From Balanoglossus misakiensis (Eukaryota > Hemichordata): a DNA stretch of 64,000 nucleotides. Below the pieces are notes generated by a model, which saw nothing but the letters and a program-made list of their open reading frames with translations, did no database searches and was not told where the DNA came from. Made by a program: the position numbers and the translations under genes. Shown in pieces: positions 21,350 through 34,300 of the stretch (the stretch's first letter is position 1; each line of letters starts with the position of its first letter). The stretch spans positions 13,392,001-13,456,000 of the forward strand of contig CM082579.2 in assembly GCA_040954595.2 (NCBI GenBank). The letters are read 5' to 3'.

Positions 21350-21535
21350 AGATGATGTCTTTAAAAGTTCTCAAGAAAAAAAAGAAATATGAAAAAAGTG
21401 GTCTCGAACCAACATCAGTTGACACCTTCAGGTAAAAGGCCAGCCTTCCTGAACCATTCGCCATCACGGTGTGTACTCGAAAAAGTCAGAAATTTCCCGC
21501 ACTATATTGCAGCATAACTCCAATGAAGTAAACAA
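21350..21535 (+). repeat. fragment of the ~500-bp array repeat
   Basis: It corresponds to the middle of the array unit, from AAAAGTTCTCAAGAAAAAA to GCATAACTCCAATGA. It sits exactly between two different LINE halves. It is in the same orientation as the 17-19 kb array. Confidence 0.85.
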
Positions 21536-21539
21536 ATAA

Positions 21540-23640
21540 ACACAGGTCAGTTGAATGTTCTCGCTTGAAACCAAATTGTAAATAATGAGAGGTAAGAAAC
21601 TCCTCACAACGAGAAAGTAAAATATGCTCAAAAACTTAAGAGAAAACAGTTGCTAGTGCTATCGGCCGGTAGTTACTGGCATCACTACAAAGCTTAGTTT
21701 TATCCTTAATAATTGGAACTAAAATAACTTTGATAGCCTCAGTTGGCAGGTAACCATGAACAATCATAGGATTAATACTACAAGTCAAAATGGGTAAAAT
21801 AGAGGAGTCTGAGAATTTGAGGTGCTCAGCTGAAATATTGTCAATGCCAGCTGTCTTGTCGTCAGGTAACTTATGTATAGCAGAAATTACTTCGTCTTCA
21901 GAAACATACATATCAGAAGAATAGTTAACATACTTCATTTTCTCCTCGATGTCATTTTTACCAGTCTGAGCCTGGACAGAATTCAAAATATCACTGAAAT
22001 GCTTGTGCCACATAATTGCAATTTCACTCTCACCAGTTGCTCCACCTACAGTGTTTTTCTGCTAGTTTGCTTTCTGACTTCCTTCCAGAAGTCGTTCTGT
22101 TTGTGGCAGCGTAAATTGTCAGCCATCTTGTCAGCCCTATTTTGAATCTCAATCTTTTTACAAGCACGTAAAGCATACTTAAAACGAGCTCTGGAAGATT
22201 TCATGGTTTCAAAAAGCGGGCCTTGTTTAGGTTTACCCCCATTAACCCATAATAAAAACATGGAACGGGCATAGTCGTGACTTTCTTTTACAAAATCGTT
22301 CCAGCCAGGTACAACATGAACTTTCTGGTGAAACTTACGCCTAATGGTATCTTTTGCAGCACAATTCAATGCATCCACAATACTACTATAACAAGTATCA
22401 ATTGCCTGTAAATGCGAAGGGTCTGTACAGTTCACACTTGTGCAGAATAACTCTTCGGATAAATTAATCTTATCAATCTTGGCTTTGGTACAACGGGTGT
22501 AGGCGGATATATTCTGCTGTGACAATTTTTTCCAATCAACTCGAAAATTACATTGCTTGAAGGAACTACTCCTGAAGCTTTCATCAGCAGAAGTGTTGAA
22601 ATGAACCTCTATTGAAACAGGAATATGGTCGGAGTCAACAACATTGCAAAGACTCGAAATTGAAAGAACATTGCTATGAGAAACTTCAGTGGTAACACAG
22701 TGGTCAATCCATGAAGTACTGCCATGAGCATCGCTAATCTAAGTAAACGTACCAGAATCTCTGCCTAGCAGCTCAACATCAGAAACGATGTAACCAAATT
22801 GCTCACAATGCTCCATCAACTCACGACCAAAGCCTGTATCAGTAGTTACATCAGCATTCCAGTCACCAATAAAAAAGACATTCCCAGTGTTAATATCAGA
22901 AACAATGGAATTGATTTTCGCCAAGTACTCACTGAACACTTCAAAATTATCATTAGTATTGGTGGGCAAATAACAGTTTACAATAACAAGTTTGTCAGTA
23001 TCATTTTCTAAAACTAAACCAAGCAAGCGACTATTAGCAAACTCAACAATACTGGCAAGTTTGCCAAGCGATCTACGCCAAAGAATTGCAACCCCCCCCC
23101 GTACGGTCTACCAATACGGAGTTCAGACGAATCAAAAGCAGATACTCCGAATGACATAAAATCCGGATGTATGTCATGTAAAATTGACATCTCTTCCTTA
23201 GCAAGCCAGTGTTCTTGTAAAAGACAAATATCATGGGTTTCACACAATTCATACACAGAATGAAAGCTTGATTTCACAGAGCGACAGTTAAATGACACAA
23301 TCCGTAAACTATTTTTGCGTTCTGTCATGGCGTCTGAGATTTATAGTATTTTCTTACAAGAGTATCCTGAGGCCAATTTACAGGATCAAGGGCAACTCTA
23401 ATGTCTACATCAGATAATTCAACCATAAAAGAAGCATACGTATCATACTTTGTTTTCAGTTTTGTACAGTTCACACCTACATCAAATTTGTTCGCAGCAT
23501 AGCGCTCAACATTTTCACATGTTGTTGCTGGATTCAGCCGGGACACGAAAAGTGTACATACACGCCGCGGTCTTGCGCCTTGAAGGCCAGCTGTAGTACT
23601 CAGCGCAGTTCCAATCACAGGCTGGGTTCTCTTAAGAGGG
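21540..23640 (-). pseudogene. 5' half of a second LINE: ORF1 end, endonuclease, start of RT
   Basis: On the minus strand, 23618-23325 encodes the end of ORF1 with an RRM-like 'CTLFVSRLNPATTCENVERY'. Next is an APE-type endonuclease: 'RIVSFNCRSVKSS', 'ICLLQEHWLAKEEM', 'VIVNCYLPTN' and 'VFFIGDWNADVTTD' (catalytic Asp/Asn). It is split over 23328-23014 and 23026-22739. Then comes the linker (22525-22046), and the RT start (22013-21636) with 'LPDDKTAGIDNISAEHLK' and 'NYRPIALATVFS'. RT reading can be followed, after a stop, to about 21540, where the copy is cut by the array repeat. At least four lesions. It seems a different LINE type from the 3' half at 19405-21345. Confidence 0.7.
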
Positions 23641-24022
23641 ATCTGGGGGTGAAAGGCTTGACAGAGCCTTTTGCTGAGGATCTAGACAGGGATTCAAGAC
23701 TGAGAAAAAAACCCAGAAAAGGCCCTCTGCTATAAACATGTTTTTGTGGTCCATGTGTGTCACTAGTGTGGGTATAGCCCTGACATTGTTCCTAAATCAC
23801 CAGTGGCAATATTGTGGCGTTGATGAGTTTTTTTTCGATCACTATAGCCGAGATGGTTTGGCCAGGCAAGGCTAGACTTGGCCTGGGTTTCGCGGTTTCC
23901 CTATGTATGATCAGCCATGCACACATCTACATACTGGTATGTGTGTCACTAAGATATATGCACAATTTCATTTGAATAAATGTCTCAAAACATAAGTATT
24001 TTTCCCCATTGTTTATTCACAG
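23641..24022 (+). other. intron upstream of the ROCO-like exon
   Basis: No coding signal. It ends in a pyrimidine-rich tract and acceptor (TTTATTCACAG) at 24022. Confidence 0.5.
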
Positions 24023-25399
24023 ATGTTCCAAATCGAGAGTACCCTACCAGATTCAGATGACGTCATTGTTCTTGATCCCCAATGGTTATGTTCTAGAATA
24101 TTCGGTCCCATGCTGGCTCCTGAAATATTTGAGCAGTTTGCAAACCGCTTGCCGCGGAAGTCCTTACATATGAGAAGCGAAATTGAGGAAGTTTTCCATG
24201 GTCTGGCAGATATTGATTTGCTGATAAATCTTCTCAAAGAGTTTGCCCTTCTCTACGAGGTCATTTCTGAATCCAATACTGTAACTGGGTATGTAATACC
24301 TGAGTTGTTGGACACAGATATGCCTGCAAATCAGTGGAAACAGGATGCTACTAAGAAGATTTACAATGGTAGACGGTTCCAATGCAGAGATGATGCTGAT
24401 AGTTTCTCGCCAGGATTTTCCCCCCGACTTAACGCCCGAATAGAACGCCATTTCCGAAAGATCAACCGACGGACAAGTGGTATATGGAAAAATGGCATCA
24501 AAGTGTGTCACAATGCAGAAGGCTTGGTGTATATGACAAAAGGTTGGAGAGCTATCCATGTTTGTGTTAGAGCAGAGAAAGAAGAGGAAATCGGCGAATG
24601 CTACAAATTATTAGAGACAATAACTGATATTGTCTATGAAGTGTTAGAGATCTGCTGTCCTGGTACAAGACTTGACATCCACGTGTTGAGTTCAGATTCT
24701 CTTCGAATCCATCGCAACCCTGAAGATGTCACATTCTATACATTGAAGCAAATTCGGGAAGCAGAAGAGAGGAATGAGAAGGTGTACAACGAGGAGATGG
24801 TGATTTCAGAAGTAGCTACTGACTTTCTTTGTGCTGGGTATGATACAACCATCCTCTGACACAGTGGATATGAAAGTGATGTCAAGTGGATGCTGAAGGA
24901 TGCCCTCAAGATATTTTCTAATATCATGGATATCATCCGTTTATCCGGCAATGACTACAGGGCTATGGCAGACTTGATGGGGATCCCTCGCATGGAGGTG
25001 GATTCATGGCAATACAGTGCATTGATTCAATCCCCAACACAACATGCTTTATCTGTTTGGTCCAAGGGCTGTGGAGCACAACAACGTGCAGGCCAACAGC
25101 CAACTGCAGATAAGAAATTCTGTAAGAGCAATTTTTCCAACCTGGTTAAAATTTTTGAGCAAGAAAGTTGTGATGTCTACGCTGCCAGAGAAGAAATACA
25201 TGAGATGTTCCGAAAACTTGGTGTGTCAGCTGATCATCATGATGTTGAAGGTGACATGGCTAATCTACATCTTAAGATGATGACATCAACATCTCTGAAG
25301 CAGACCATTGTGACGTCAGTATATCAATTTCTGATTAGTATGGCAAACGATGGCAGTATTTCCATGGAACTTGTTGCAATGTCTGAGAAATTTAACTGA
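24023..25399 (+). pseudogene. last exon of a ROCO/DAPK-like gene (COR and death-like domains)
   Basis: An acceptor at 24022 opens the frame 'MFQIESTLPDSDDVIVLDPQ' and 'WLCSRIFGPMLAPEIF', typical of the COR domain that follows the Roc GTPase in ROCO proteins such as DAPK1. After about 278 codons a TGA (24857-24859) interrupts it. The same frame then continues 169 codons to 25399, with 'NDYRAMADLMGIPRMEVDSW', resembling helix 2-3 of a death domain. ROCO proteins act in stress and cell-death signalling. The upstream kinase/ankyrin/Roc exons are not in the window, or lie before the retroelement block. With the one stop it is a pseudogene, a null allele or a sequence error. Family call moderately sure. 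Confidence 0.6.
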
Positions 25400-25900
25400 G
25401 TAACGTAATGTGTGTGTGCAAGGAAAAGGTTCCGTACACACATACTGTTATAAGCCCTGCAGAGAAATCAAAGCCAATACACCAAACCACCCTCCACCAT
25501 TACTGTCTTCTCAATAACCAGGCTGTACAACGAGGAGATGGTGATTGCAGAAACAGCTACCAACAGGTGACACAACTAAAGATAAATGAATGGAATCTGT
25601 GACATAGATCTAGCATGAGATAACAGAAAGTGAATTACCCAAATACAGTACAAGACCATCCTGCAGATACTGACCTATTTGAAGTGCATGTAATGGTTAA
25701 TTACAAATTAAATCACTCTAAGGAACATGATGTCATGTCAGCTTCACAGGATGGAGACACATGCAAATAAAGTGAGTCAATTACAATTATGAGAAAGTGA
25801 CAACTAAGAAATTGTCATGTTGAGTTTACAAACTGCAGCTAATGACATCAATGACCATTATAGCAAAATAAAGTTGATTTTTTAAAAATTCTAGTGATTT
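25400..25900 (+). other. 3' UTR of ROCO-like gene with self-duplication
   Basis: Poly(A) signals AATAAA lie at 25766-25771 and 25867-25872. At 25524-25560 there is a near copy of coding positions 24783-24819. The first 23 nt (TGTACAACGAGGAGATGGTG...) are identical, so part of the exon was duplicated into the UTR. Confidence 0.55.
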
Positions 25901-26682
25901 TTGTGATTTGTTGCAACATTTTTTATTCAAATTATTGTTTTCACCAAAAAGCTGTACAGTAATATTTTTAATCCTGATCATCAATATCTTCAGTAGAAAC
26001 ATTACTTTTGTTTGTTGACAGATTTAGGAAATTCACTCTATGTTTTGCAGATGTTCATTTTGAGCCAAAAAGCTGAAACATACATATCCTGTCAGTATAC
26101 AATGTCTCTGATTTGTAAAGCCAAATAAGTTTGTAAAGAGTTAGTTTGTTTCAAATTGCACTAACAATAATTCCAATAAGTTTAAGCAGAAATCTGAAAC
26201 ACTTGTTAAGAACATGTTCACAATGATTTTGTGTAATGTTCTGGACTTCAGTTTTGATGTGTACTATTTCCCAAAAGCAAATGACTAACCAAGAATATGC
26301 AATTTAAGAGAGGTTGTCATACACTTCTTGCTTTCAATTACATTGAACACACTCTCAACATCTTTTTTCTGTGTACACAAGTTGTCACTTCAAGATCATT
26401 CATATTAGGATTGAGAAACTATTTTCTTAATTTTGAATTATAAACTAATACAGACATCACCATTCACATTTTGCAGACATGCTATTTAGGTGGTCGACAT
26501 ATCTTTATATTTTTAGTATTAAAATGTGGGAAGAGTCACTTTGAAAACAGAAAAAAATTTGCTTTCTCAAAAATAAAAATACTTCAAATTTTCTCAATAC
26601 ACATTGAATGGTGGCCATCTTGATTTTAAAATTTGAATCAGTTTCGCTTTATCATTCAAAATTATGCCTGTTTAAAGGATAT
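25901..26682. other. AT-rich non-coding
   Basis: No open frame of interest, no RNA gene and no clear repeat. Confidence 0.5.
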
Positions 26683-26878
26683 AAGAGTAAAAATCTCGCC
26701 AAAATGAATAAACGGTAGAGACCGATTATTCATTTTGACGAGTGTTTTACTCTCGTGTCTACAAGTGGGATGGAAGTTGTGGGTGGTCGAACGTTGATTC
26801 ACTATATATCCACAGTCTTGTATCAAACATAATTAACAGAAAAATGGCAGCAAGAGAGAGATTTTGTCCCTTTAAATG
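26683..26878. mobile_element. half of a foldback MITE (copy 1)
   Basis: It holds the self-complementary centre (AATGAATAAACGGTAGAGACC...GATTATTCATT) and one outer arm ending AGAGATTTTGTCCCTTT. The same arm and centre occur at 44826-45170 (complete) and 36083-36305 (the other half). Confidence 0.75.
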
Positions 26879-28740
26879 TTATTCCATGTATGACCTCATC
26901 TTGGATATGAATATTATCTGTTACCAATCCTTGCAATGCAGTTTCCATAACTGCAGTTTTACAGTTCTTTTTCATGAGGACTTGAGAAATGAATTATTTA
27001 CTGCTTCTTCACAGCCAGAAAGATTCTTTATAGGTTTTTAAAATCCTTGATGTGTTCAAAATAAATCTTTTACTTTTGCAATCTTTTGTGTATATGTGTG
27101 TCCATTGTTAGCATTCCCCCCCCCCCACCCCCACCCCCCGAGTTGAACACGGGCTGCCAAATTATTGCAATACAAGACATGAACTATTCCTACTGCTTCT
27201 CATGTTTGGTTTTAATGTGCACTTTCAAAATCAGTCATATTCTCCTCAATACAACTTTAGATTATTCTTGCTTAAAACAAAGAATACAGATTAATTATTC
27301 ACCGTAAAAATTTGAATGACAAAAATTGTCTCAAATTTGAAATTCAAAATGGCCGCTATAACTCCATGGTGAACATTGTTTATTTTTTTATGAAACCAAG
27401 GTGATGAAAATGTTTTTTTTTTTTTTTTCAAATCGACTTCATATACACTTTAATACAAAAACATGGAAGAGTTTGGAGGACTGATCTTTGTGAAAATAAC
27501 CAACTTAATGAATTTTTTTTTCACTCAACTACTGGAAAGTAAGCTGTGCTTTGATTGGTTGCTGACTGAGACAAATGTGTAGATAACCAATCACAACACA
27601 GCTACCTTCATGATTGAGCATGTAGAAAGTGTAGTCTCCCTCAGAAATCGCCCAAAACATCGCTATTAATGCGAGCAGAGGATAGCATGTATGAACTTTG
27701 ACATGAAATTGGTAGTTACCCTGGTTACGACGTTGATTTGTGACTGGTACACTTTCCACCCTTTGAAGAAAGAAAAAAAGAAACAAGTTCTTTTCTGTGC
27801 AACACTTCAGAGTCACAAGTGATTTTCATCAAGAGAAACTTCTATCAGGCAAATTTTACTTGAAATGTTTGAAGAATTGGCACTGGGTTGATTTTATTTT
27901 GGAGTGAGTTAAGTACTCAGGGAGTCATCATTTGGTATCCCCAGGGGGGGGTCTAGATGCTGTTTTCTGATGGGAGAGACAATTCATTCCAGTGGAATGT
28001 GACACTTAGGAAATAAATAGACCATAGCACCAAAAAGAACAATTTCAGAATAAAATCCCGCATAACATATCAGCTCACAATCAGAATGCAGATAAGTATA
28101 TGAGATAAGAGAAATTCCAACAAATATCTTCATATTTGACTTCCAGTCCAACTTGAGTGGAAATGGCATAAACTTCAATGATTCTGTGCCCTTGAGCAAG
28201 GCACTTTTTATTCTCATTGATCTGGGGGGACTGACTTTGTATAGATGATTGTTCTAGTCATCCTATCCTAGGTAGACAACATTTCTGTGTTTGATATGGA
28301 TGAATTTAATAAATTAAAAACTGCATCGTTAGCCATTTTTGAATGCTGCTAAATAATAAATATATCCAGAATTTGATAAAACAATTCTATTTGAAATCCA
28401 TTGTTTTCTTTGGCAATATATGACCATAATTTTGTCGCAAATATATAAATGGTATATATACAGTATTATATTATATCATGCTACCGTCCGCAATTCTGAT
28501 TGGACGAGAGCTCAATCCAGCGATGCTAAAATACTCATAATGCACTGCTGGCAGAGCTAAAACGGGCCCCTGCTGAACTAGCATATGGCAGCAAAAACCA
28601 CAGTCGCGCGTGTTTAAACCAAATAAATAAAACAACAATACTGTTGAATTAACGGACGTTTTATTTTGAAATTGCTCTGTGGAAATATTTTTCACTTTGC
28701 CACGCGCGATGCCCGTCTTGTCACTTTTTGTCGTCTGCTT
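26879..28740. other. non-coding, with a poly-C tract
   Basis: A C-rich run lies at 27115-27140 and a T run near 27415-27429. Open frames here are short, with no family features. Nothing else seen. Confidence 0.45.
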
Positions 28741-28926
28741 CATGTTTAATGCTCGATCCCGGCTGGATCCCGGCCTTGCCGTTGTATGGGCATGCGAACG
28801 ATTCCACTTGTATGTATATGGTCAGAAATTCACCATTGTGACAGACCACAAGCCGTTGGTCCACATATACAACAATCCAATTTCGAAACCACCTGCCAGA
28901 ATCGAACGTTGGGCACTGAAGCCGTC
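28741..28926 (+). pseudogene. Gypsy RNase H scrap
   Basis: Sixty or so codons read 'LAVVWACERFHLYVYGQKF' and 'TIVTDHKPLVHIYNNP', then 'PARIERWAL'. These are the second half of a Ty3/Gypsy RNase H, with the 'TDHKPL' catalytic Asp. Both sides are cut off. It runs directly into an AGA microsatellite at 28936-28965. Confidence 0.75.
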
Positions 28927-28935
28927 GGCACAGAA

Positions 28936-28965
28936 ATTAAAAAGAAGAAGAAGAAGAAGAAGAAA
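28936..28965. repeat. (AGA)n microsatellite
   Basis: About nine AGA units in a row, ending the RNase H scrap in a poly-Arg/Lys frame with no biological meaning. Confidence 0.9.
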
Positions 28966-28966
28966 A

Positions 28967-31345
28967 TGAGCACGAGTTACACGTCTATAAAATTTACAGC
29001 TTGTTGAAATTAGGAAGGTTACTTTTCAATATCAGTAGCGCGATACGAGACAAACAACCCTCTATATACCGATAAGAAGTTGTTACCATGGTGATAAAAT
29101 AAACATCTGTAAGACTGAGATCTGTCAATTATTTTTTTTCATTCATGCATAAGAAATAGATCACTAATCGAAAAATTAAAATTAAATCTTAATACTCAAC
29201 AACAGGGTTCGGCCTTAATGTCAAAATTACTCTATTCTATAAATAGCTCTCAACGGTTAGATTTTTTGAAAGTAAATTATTGCTGATGGTTGGAATACTT
29301 AATTTTCAATCTCAGATTCCGTGAAAATATTACAAAATAATACAGGATAAAGTCGATGGCGTTTTAATTGTCACTAATGCATTCTATACGTCCCCTGGAG
29401 GTAACCCAGGGAGATTCCTGAACGAAACAGGGATGGTGTCCCATTGTGAAGGTTGTCTATGGGAGGAAACTGATGGGCAGGCCTAGGGCTTTAGTTTTCC
29501 AGCTGAAAAATTAATGCGTTTCGTGTTTATTTATCTGTGATGTGCCTAAAGTACCCCAAACCTTCCGTTTCTACAGTCAACTTGTCGTCATATTTCATTT
29601 TTCTAAAATTGTGAAAAGAACACAAAACAATTTAAATTTGCTTCTCCAAGAACATTTTACTTCTGTTCTACAAAATAAAGGGGGAAAAATGTGTCATTTG
29701 TCTGTCGATGTTTAAAGGGGCAATTTTCAATCCCTGGTTTTTGCATTAGTAGGTGCTCCTCCTAGTCAAACATTAGGCTAGTTGCGATGTTTAACCTACA
29801 GTACGTTAAAAACACACTCCAATCACAACTGTTTACCACCTTAGCTAATCCTATAAAGGGTGCTAGGTATTACAGATAACGATAACGGCCGTGCCATGGT
29901 CTAGCTGCACACGAGTACAGTAGAGACTGTTTACGGTCAACTGGAAAGCAAGAGGCCGATCGCTCTAACCACTTCGACGCTCAATTCTCCCAAGCGCGCA
30001 CAGGTGCAAGCTCTGGAATGCGATCGCGAAACTTCGGACAATGCTCTGTAAAGTAAGCCCTACAACGCAATCTCGCACAAAGAAGCTGTATTCACCTCAC
30101 TATGATCTGAAATCAGCGTGTATTGATTCTTACTTGCATTTGTCCTGCGAGGCAGGACCGTCTTGATGACGACTTTGACCTCAAGCAATTGTGATTGGAG
30201 GCGCAGCCAGGCCTGCAAAACAGTCATCCTGCATGCATGACCGGCTACCGTACCACGCGTCGGTCAATCCACTTGCGCACGGCTGGGGCGGCTCGGCACA
30301 GGCCTGCCTATAATTTTCCTATCAACTTGAGAGCGGATCGCTACTCAAAATAGGCGTTGAAATGTCTGAATTCGCGATCATCAAGTTTATAGATCGACAT
30401 CGATACAAACCCAGTTCAAGCTAGACTGATCCCCGGAAATGAACGATGCGAAAATGTCCGCATTGTTTTAATTGCTGACAATCGCGATCGTGGCGTCGGT
30501 AATTTTTGAAGGGAGCTCAGATGCTTGTCGAAAATTCCACATGAAAGGAATACAAGTCGAATTACCAAAACTATAAATGATTGGCAGCATGTCTTGATAC
30601 TTGGTGCGTCATGATTTGCAGGTAGAAAGTCCTATCTATTGCTATTGCGACATGGGCCTATAGGCGCGGCTATATGCACTCGTGAAGCTGTCGCGCCCGT
30701 GTACAGCAGCACGCACGCTCAGGCACAGTTACGTTAGCATTCAAATATCCAGATGACGGGCAACTTCAATAGCGTGGAGGCATTATACCTGATACATGGT
30801 ACGTGTCTGGCGGTTTTTAAAATAAAAACATACGTGGAAAAATCTTTTACTGAATGGCGAAATATTGCTTGCCCGTCACTTGGAAATGACAACGCCGTGG
30901 GTCACATGGCCAGATCACGTGATTGATAGCAAAACAATTCTTTGACTGACTTTCTGCGTTTCCGTACGTTTCGATATTTCATCAAATCCGGGCATCACTG
31001 AAGTCAAGAGTCCGTTTAAGGTTTTTTAAGAGACGACATTATTGTACATATTATAATGCGATACATCTTTATTTTTGGCAGTTTTCTTTGAGTGGTGATT
31101 GTTTTTGACAAAAATGAATGGTACATTAAAATAACACCAAAGTCATATCCTCGGGTGTGTAGTGTACTTCTTTATTCACTTTTATATGTGAGTATGTGTG
31201 CCTGTGTAATGATTTGTGCATTTCTTTTTAATTTTTTATTACGAAGTGTTTTGGTGATTACGGTAGTTCTCTTTTTGAAGGATGTGGTGGCCCTGATAAG
31301 GGCCGTTTGGTATGTGTATGCACTAGAGCATACGTCTCTGGGTTT
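28967..31345. other. non-coding
   Basis: No gene recognised. Between about 29980 and 30950 CpG and GC content rise, with many GATCGCGA-type words, so a regulatory region or an old CpG island is possible, but no promoter motif is clear. Confidence 0.4.
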
Positions 31346-34300
31346 CTACAGAGAGGCACTAAAAACTTCTTCGACAAAACGCCTCCACACATTGGTCCTC
31401 CAACGACTTGTTTTTTCCGTCAATACCCTGCGCTCAGACCTCCTCCTGTACTGCCTTCCTCGCCGACTCTTCCTGGTATTGGTTGACACCACTTTCGCTT
31501 CTGCGTCATATTTTATTGTTTTGTCAGTGATAAGCTTGCACAGAAACATTGTAAATTATCATGGGGAAAACATGAACACACTCGGAAATAAAATAAAACT
31601 TACCCAGTCCAGACAGGTGAGATCACTCCTGAATTTATAGGAGTTTTTTTTAATGGGATGCGCAACATTGTTGAAGCTCTCAACATAGTGTGTGTCTTTA
31701 CACTAGAATGGAAAATAAAATAAAATCTTTACAAAGAGTAGAGACTTTGGTTTTCCATAATCGTGTCTGCATATAGCTGACAAAAACTACAGCATAATCT
31801 CGGTACAAGAAAGCCTGAGAGAAATACTGCTATGCTCTATCTGCTGCATGGTGGTGTTCAAACACTGCACATTGTAACTACATGTACCTGTATTCTGAAA
31901 TCGTGTTTCAAGCTAAACATTGTCATTCAATACACATAGCTAAGCACACCTACATTTACCTCATGCTATGTAATACTTAAAAAACTCACATCAACATAAT
32001 TCTCTGGCTTCTTGTACAGCTGCGTCTTTCTAACTGCATGCCTCAGGAGGTCAGCTGCTTTCGATTGCCTGATTGGGCGGAACGATGCTTCGTAATTCGC
32101 GCTATTCCGACACCTCGATTTTGGGTCACACCCAGCGTGATTATCCTACAGATCGAAAAGATAACATGTACCGTCTATTTGATGGAATTTAAGAAGCACA
32201 GTCACGGTTTTGTCCTGATGTTGGCATCCACAGATAACTTTAAAAGAATGTGTGATGGCGATGGTTACATTTTCAACTATTTTATTTAATCAAAAAAGTT
32301 ATTTTTGTTTCATTCAAAGGTAATTACCTGATAATGTGCGACAATATTGTCTATTTTTTTTCGGATTAGCGCCGCTGCTTCGGTTCGTGCCCGGGTTGTG
32401 TTGCCATTGTCCAGAAGGTGTTGTTTTGCCCGTGTCATGGCCCAGTAGCAATGTGTCTTTACATTGGCCCCTGTGGAGAGATGAACACATAGTTGAATTT
32501 GTAATAATTGTTATCACAAACGAAATGGCTTTACGTTTAATATCTCCATTTTCAAAGCTGCATAAGAGAAAAAAAAATATTCAACGCATAAAACTGAACA
32601 TGAAACAGAAACTCGTAACCACAGATACCTGACCAAAAGTGAAAACTTAACATTGCGATTGAGAAAACATAAAATGTGTGTGATTTTACCTTTATCTGCA
32701 AGTTCAGGGTGCCAGGTTACGTTCATGTTTCGTTGTGTCCCCGTGGTTACTCGTTTCATCTCTCGGCCTATTGCCTTGGTAACTGTAAAATAAAAACAAG
32801 CATTGATGTTACAGCTCCTCGCCTACGTGTACACGATGAAACAGAATCAATTAATGGTGCCTGGATTGATGCAACTCTGCCTTGAAAACAAACCTGAATA
32901 CACATATTCACTTTCAAATTATAAGTTTACAGATGATCAAAAGTCGTCAGCTAAAAATGTATGTGACGTCCTTATGTACATGTACTAAATTGGAGTGTTT
33001 TTGCTGCTACACCTTCCCCTGTCAAGTAAGAATGAAGCCTTACCATGCCATGTGTCGTTGCTGCTGATGGTATCTGGCCTTTCCTCTCGCAGGAATTTGT
33101 TTACAGACGCGTTGTTGTCGTGGCCATGAACTAAAATTGGAACCCCTGTAAATGTAATCATTTGCAATAGCCGGTTGTCAGTGTGACATATTTTCTTGCA
33201 TAGAATTATAATTATCGTTTTATATGTGGTCCATGTACATGCCTCAAGTTTTCTAAAAACATTTAGCAAGGATTTTACTGATACTGATGGGAAAGCACCG
33301 TGTTAATACTATGTTTTACCTTTTTCATCAGCCCAGTTATAAAATCGCCTGATCCCAACCATCTCGTGTCTTTGGGAACACGGGTCATCGTGCTTCCTGA
33401 CCAACTTCTTATGGATGCACTTATGGGTTCTAAAACAAAGAAAAATAGTTACAAATAAAGTTATTCGAATTTAATCCAAAATTGCCATATATTACAATAA
33501 CAGTATACGTCAAAGCATGTGGCATGTCAGTTCGGAGAAGTGTGTTGATGCCAAACACAATACTCACTGTCGACAGAAATAGCGATGCGATTGAGTGCGT
33601 GTAAGGGTAACACATTACCATACATATAACCATCATTGCCATAGAGATGAAAAATGTTATTTCTAACGAAAAGTTGTTACATACATGTCACCAAGTACAA
33701 CTATGTCAGAGTTTTGTGCATTCTTTCATGTACCGTGTCATGCATCGCTCATATTTTCAATCCCCAGCTTAATGGTGCGGTCTTCCGATGCGATTTCCTG
33801 AAATTGGATTCAAAAACAAAATGTATTAGGCCTATATGAACACACGGATAAAATGTGGCATGATAAAAATATCAAATAACATTTATTTAGTTGTTTTTGG
33901 GTGGTGAAATGTCATAACTCGTTTAATGCATCATCCATGGATTTGACCGCTTCATTGTGGACAGTTTGTCGGTACTTCTCAAAAACTGAATAAAAAAAAA
34001 AGACAGACGAGAAATGGGCCGCCGCAAGGGAAAAGGGCCCTTATGCATGGATTTTTCGATTTTTATTTTTTGTCGTTTTTTGATAGTACCTGTGCTCCTC
34101 TTTTCATATGTGTGCCGCTCACTATGAACTTACACCTGGAAATGGCATTTGTGGCCCATTGAATGTGACATATGACCTTTGACCTCAGCCCACAAATAAA
34201 ATTCACTGTTTTTGTTTCACAATAAAGAGGTTTAAAAACCAAACATCTTTTCCCAACTACATGGAAGATCTGTATCCATTTATACCGTAGGTACTGACTA

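Noticed and set aside
24857-24859. Selenocysteine reading of the TGA in the ROCO-like exon
   Set aside because: No SECIS-like hairpin was recognised in the 3' UTR, and ROCO/COR proteins are not known selenoproteins; a CGA to TGA change is simpler.
29930-29990. tRNA-like A box (GAAGTGGTTAGAGCGATCGG) on the minus strand
   Set aside because: No B box, acceptor stem or SINE body could be found, so it stays a chance match or a decayed SINE head.
31092-31640. 182-codon plus-strand frame with hydrophobic stretches, like a membrane protein
   Set aside because: It lies over minus-strand exons of the DDE-type gene that fit in phase and match the family; its hydrophobicity is the antisense of Arg/Lys-rich codons.
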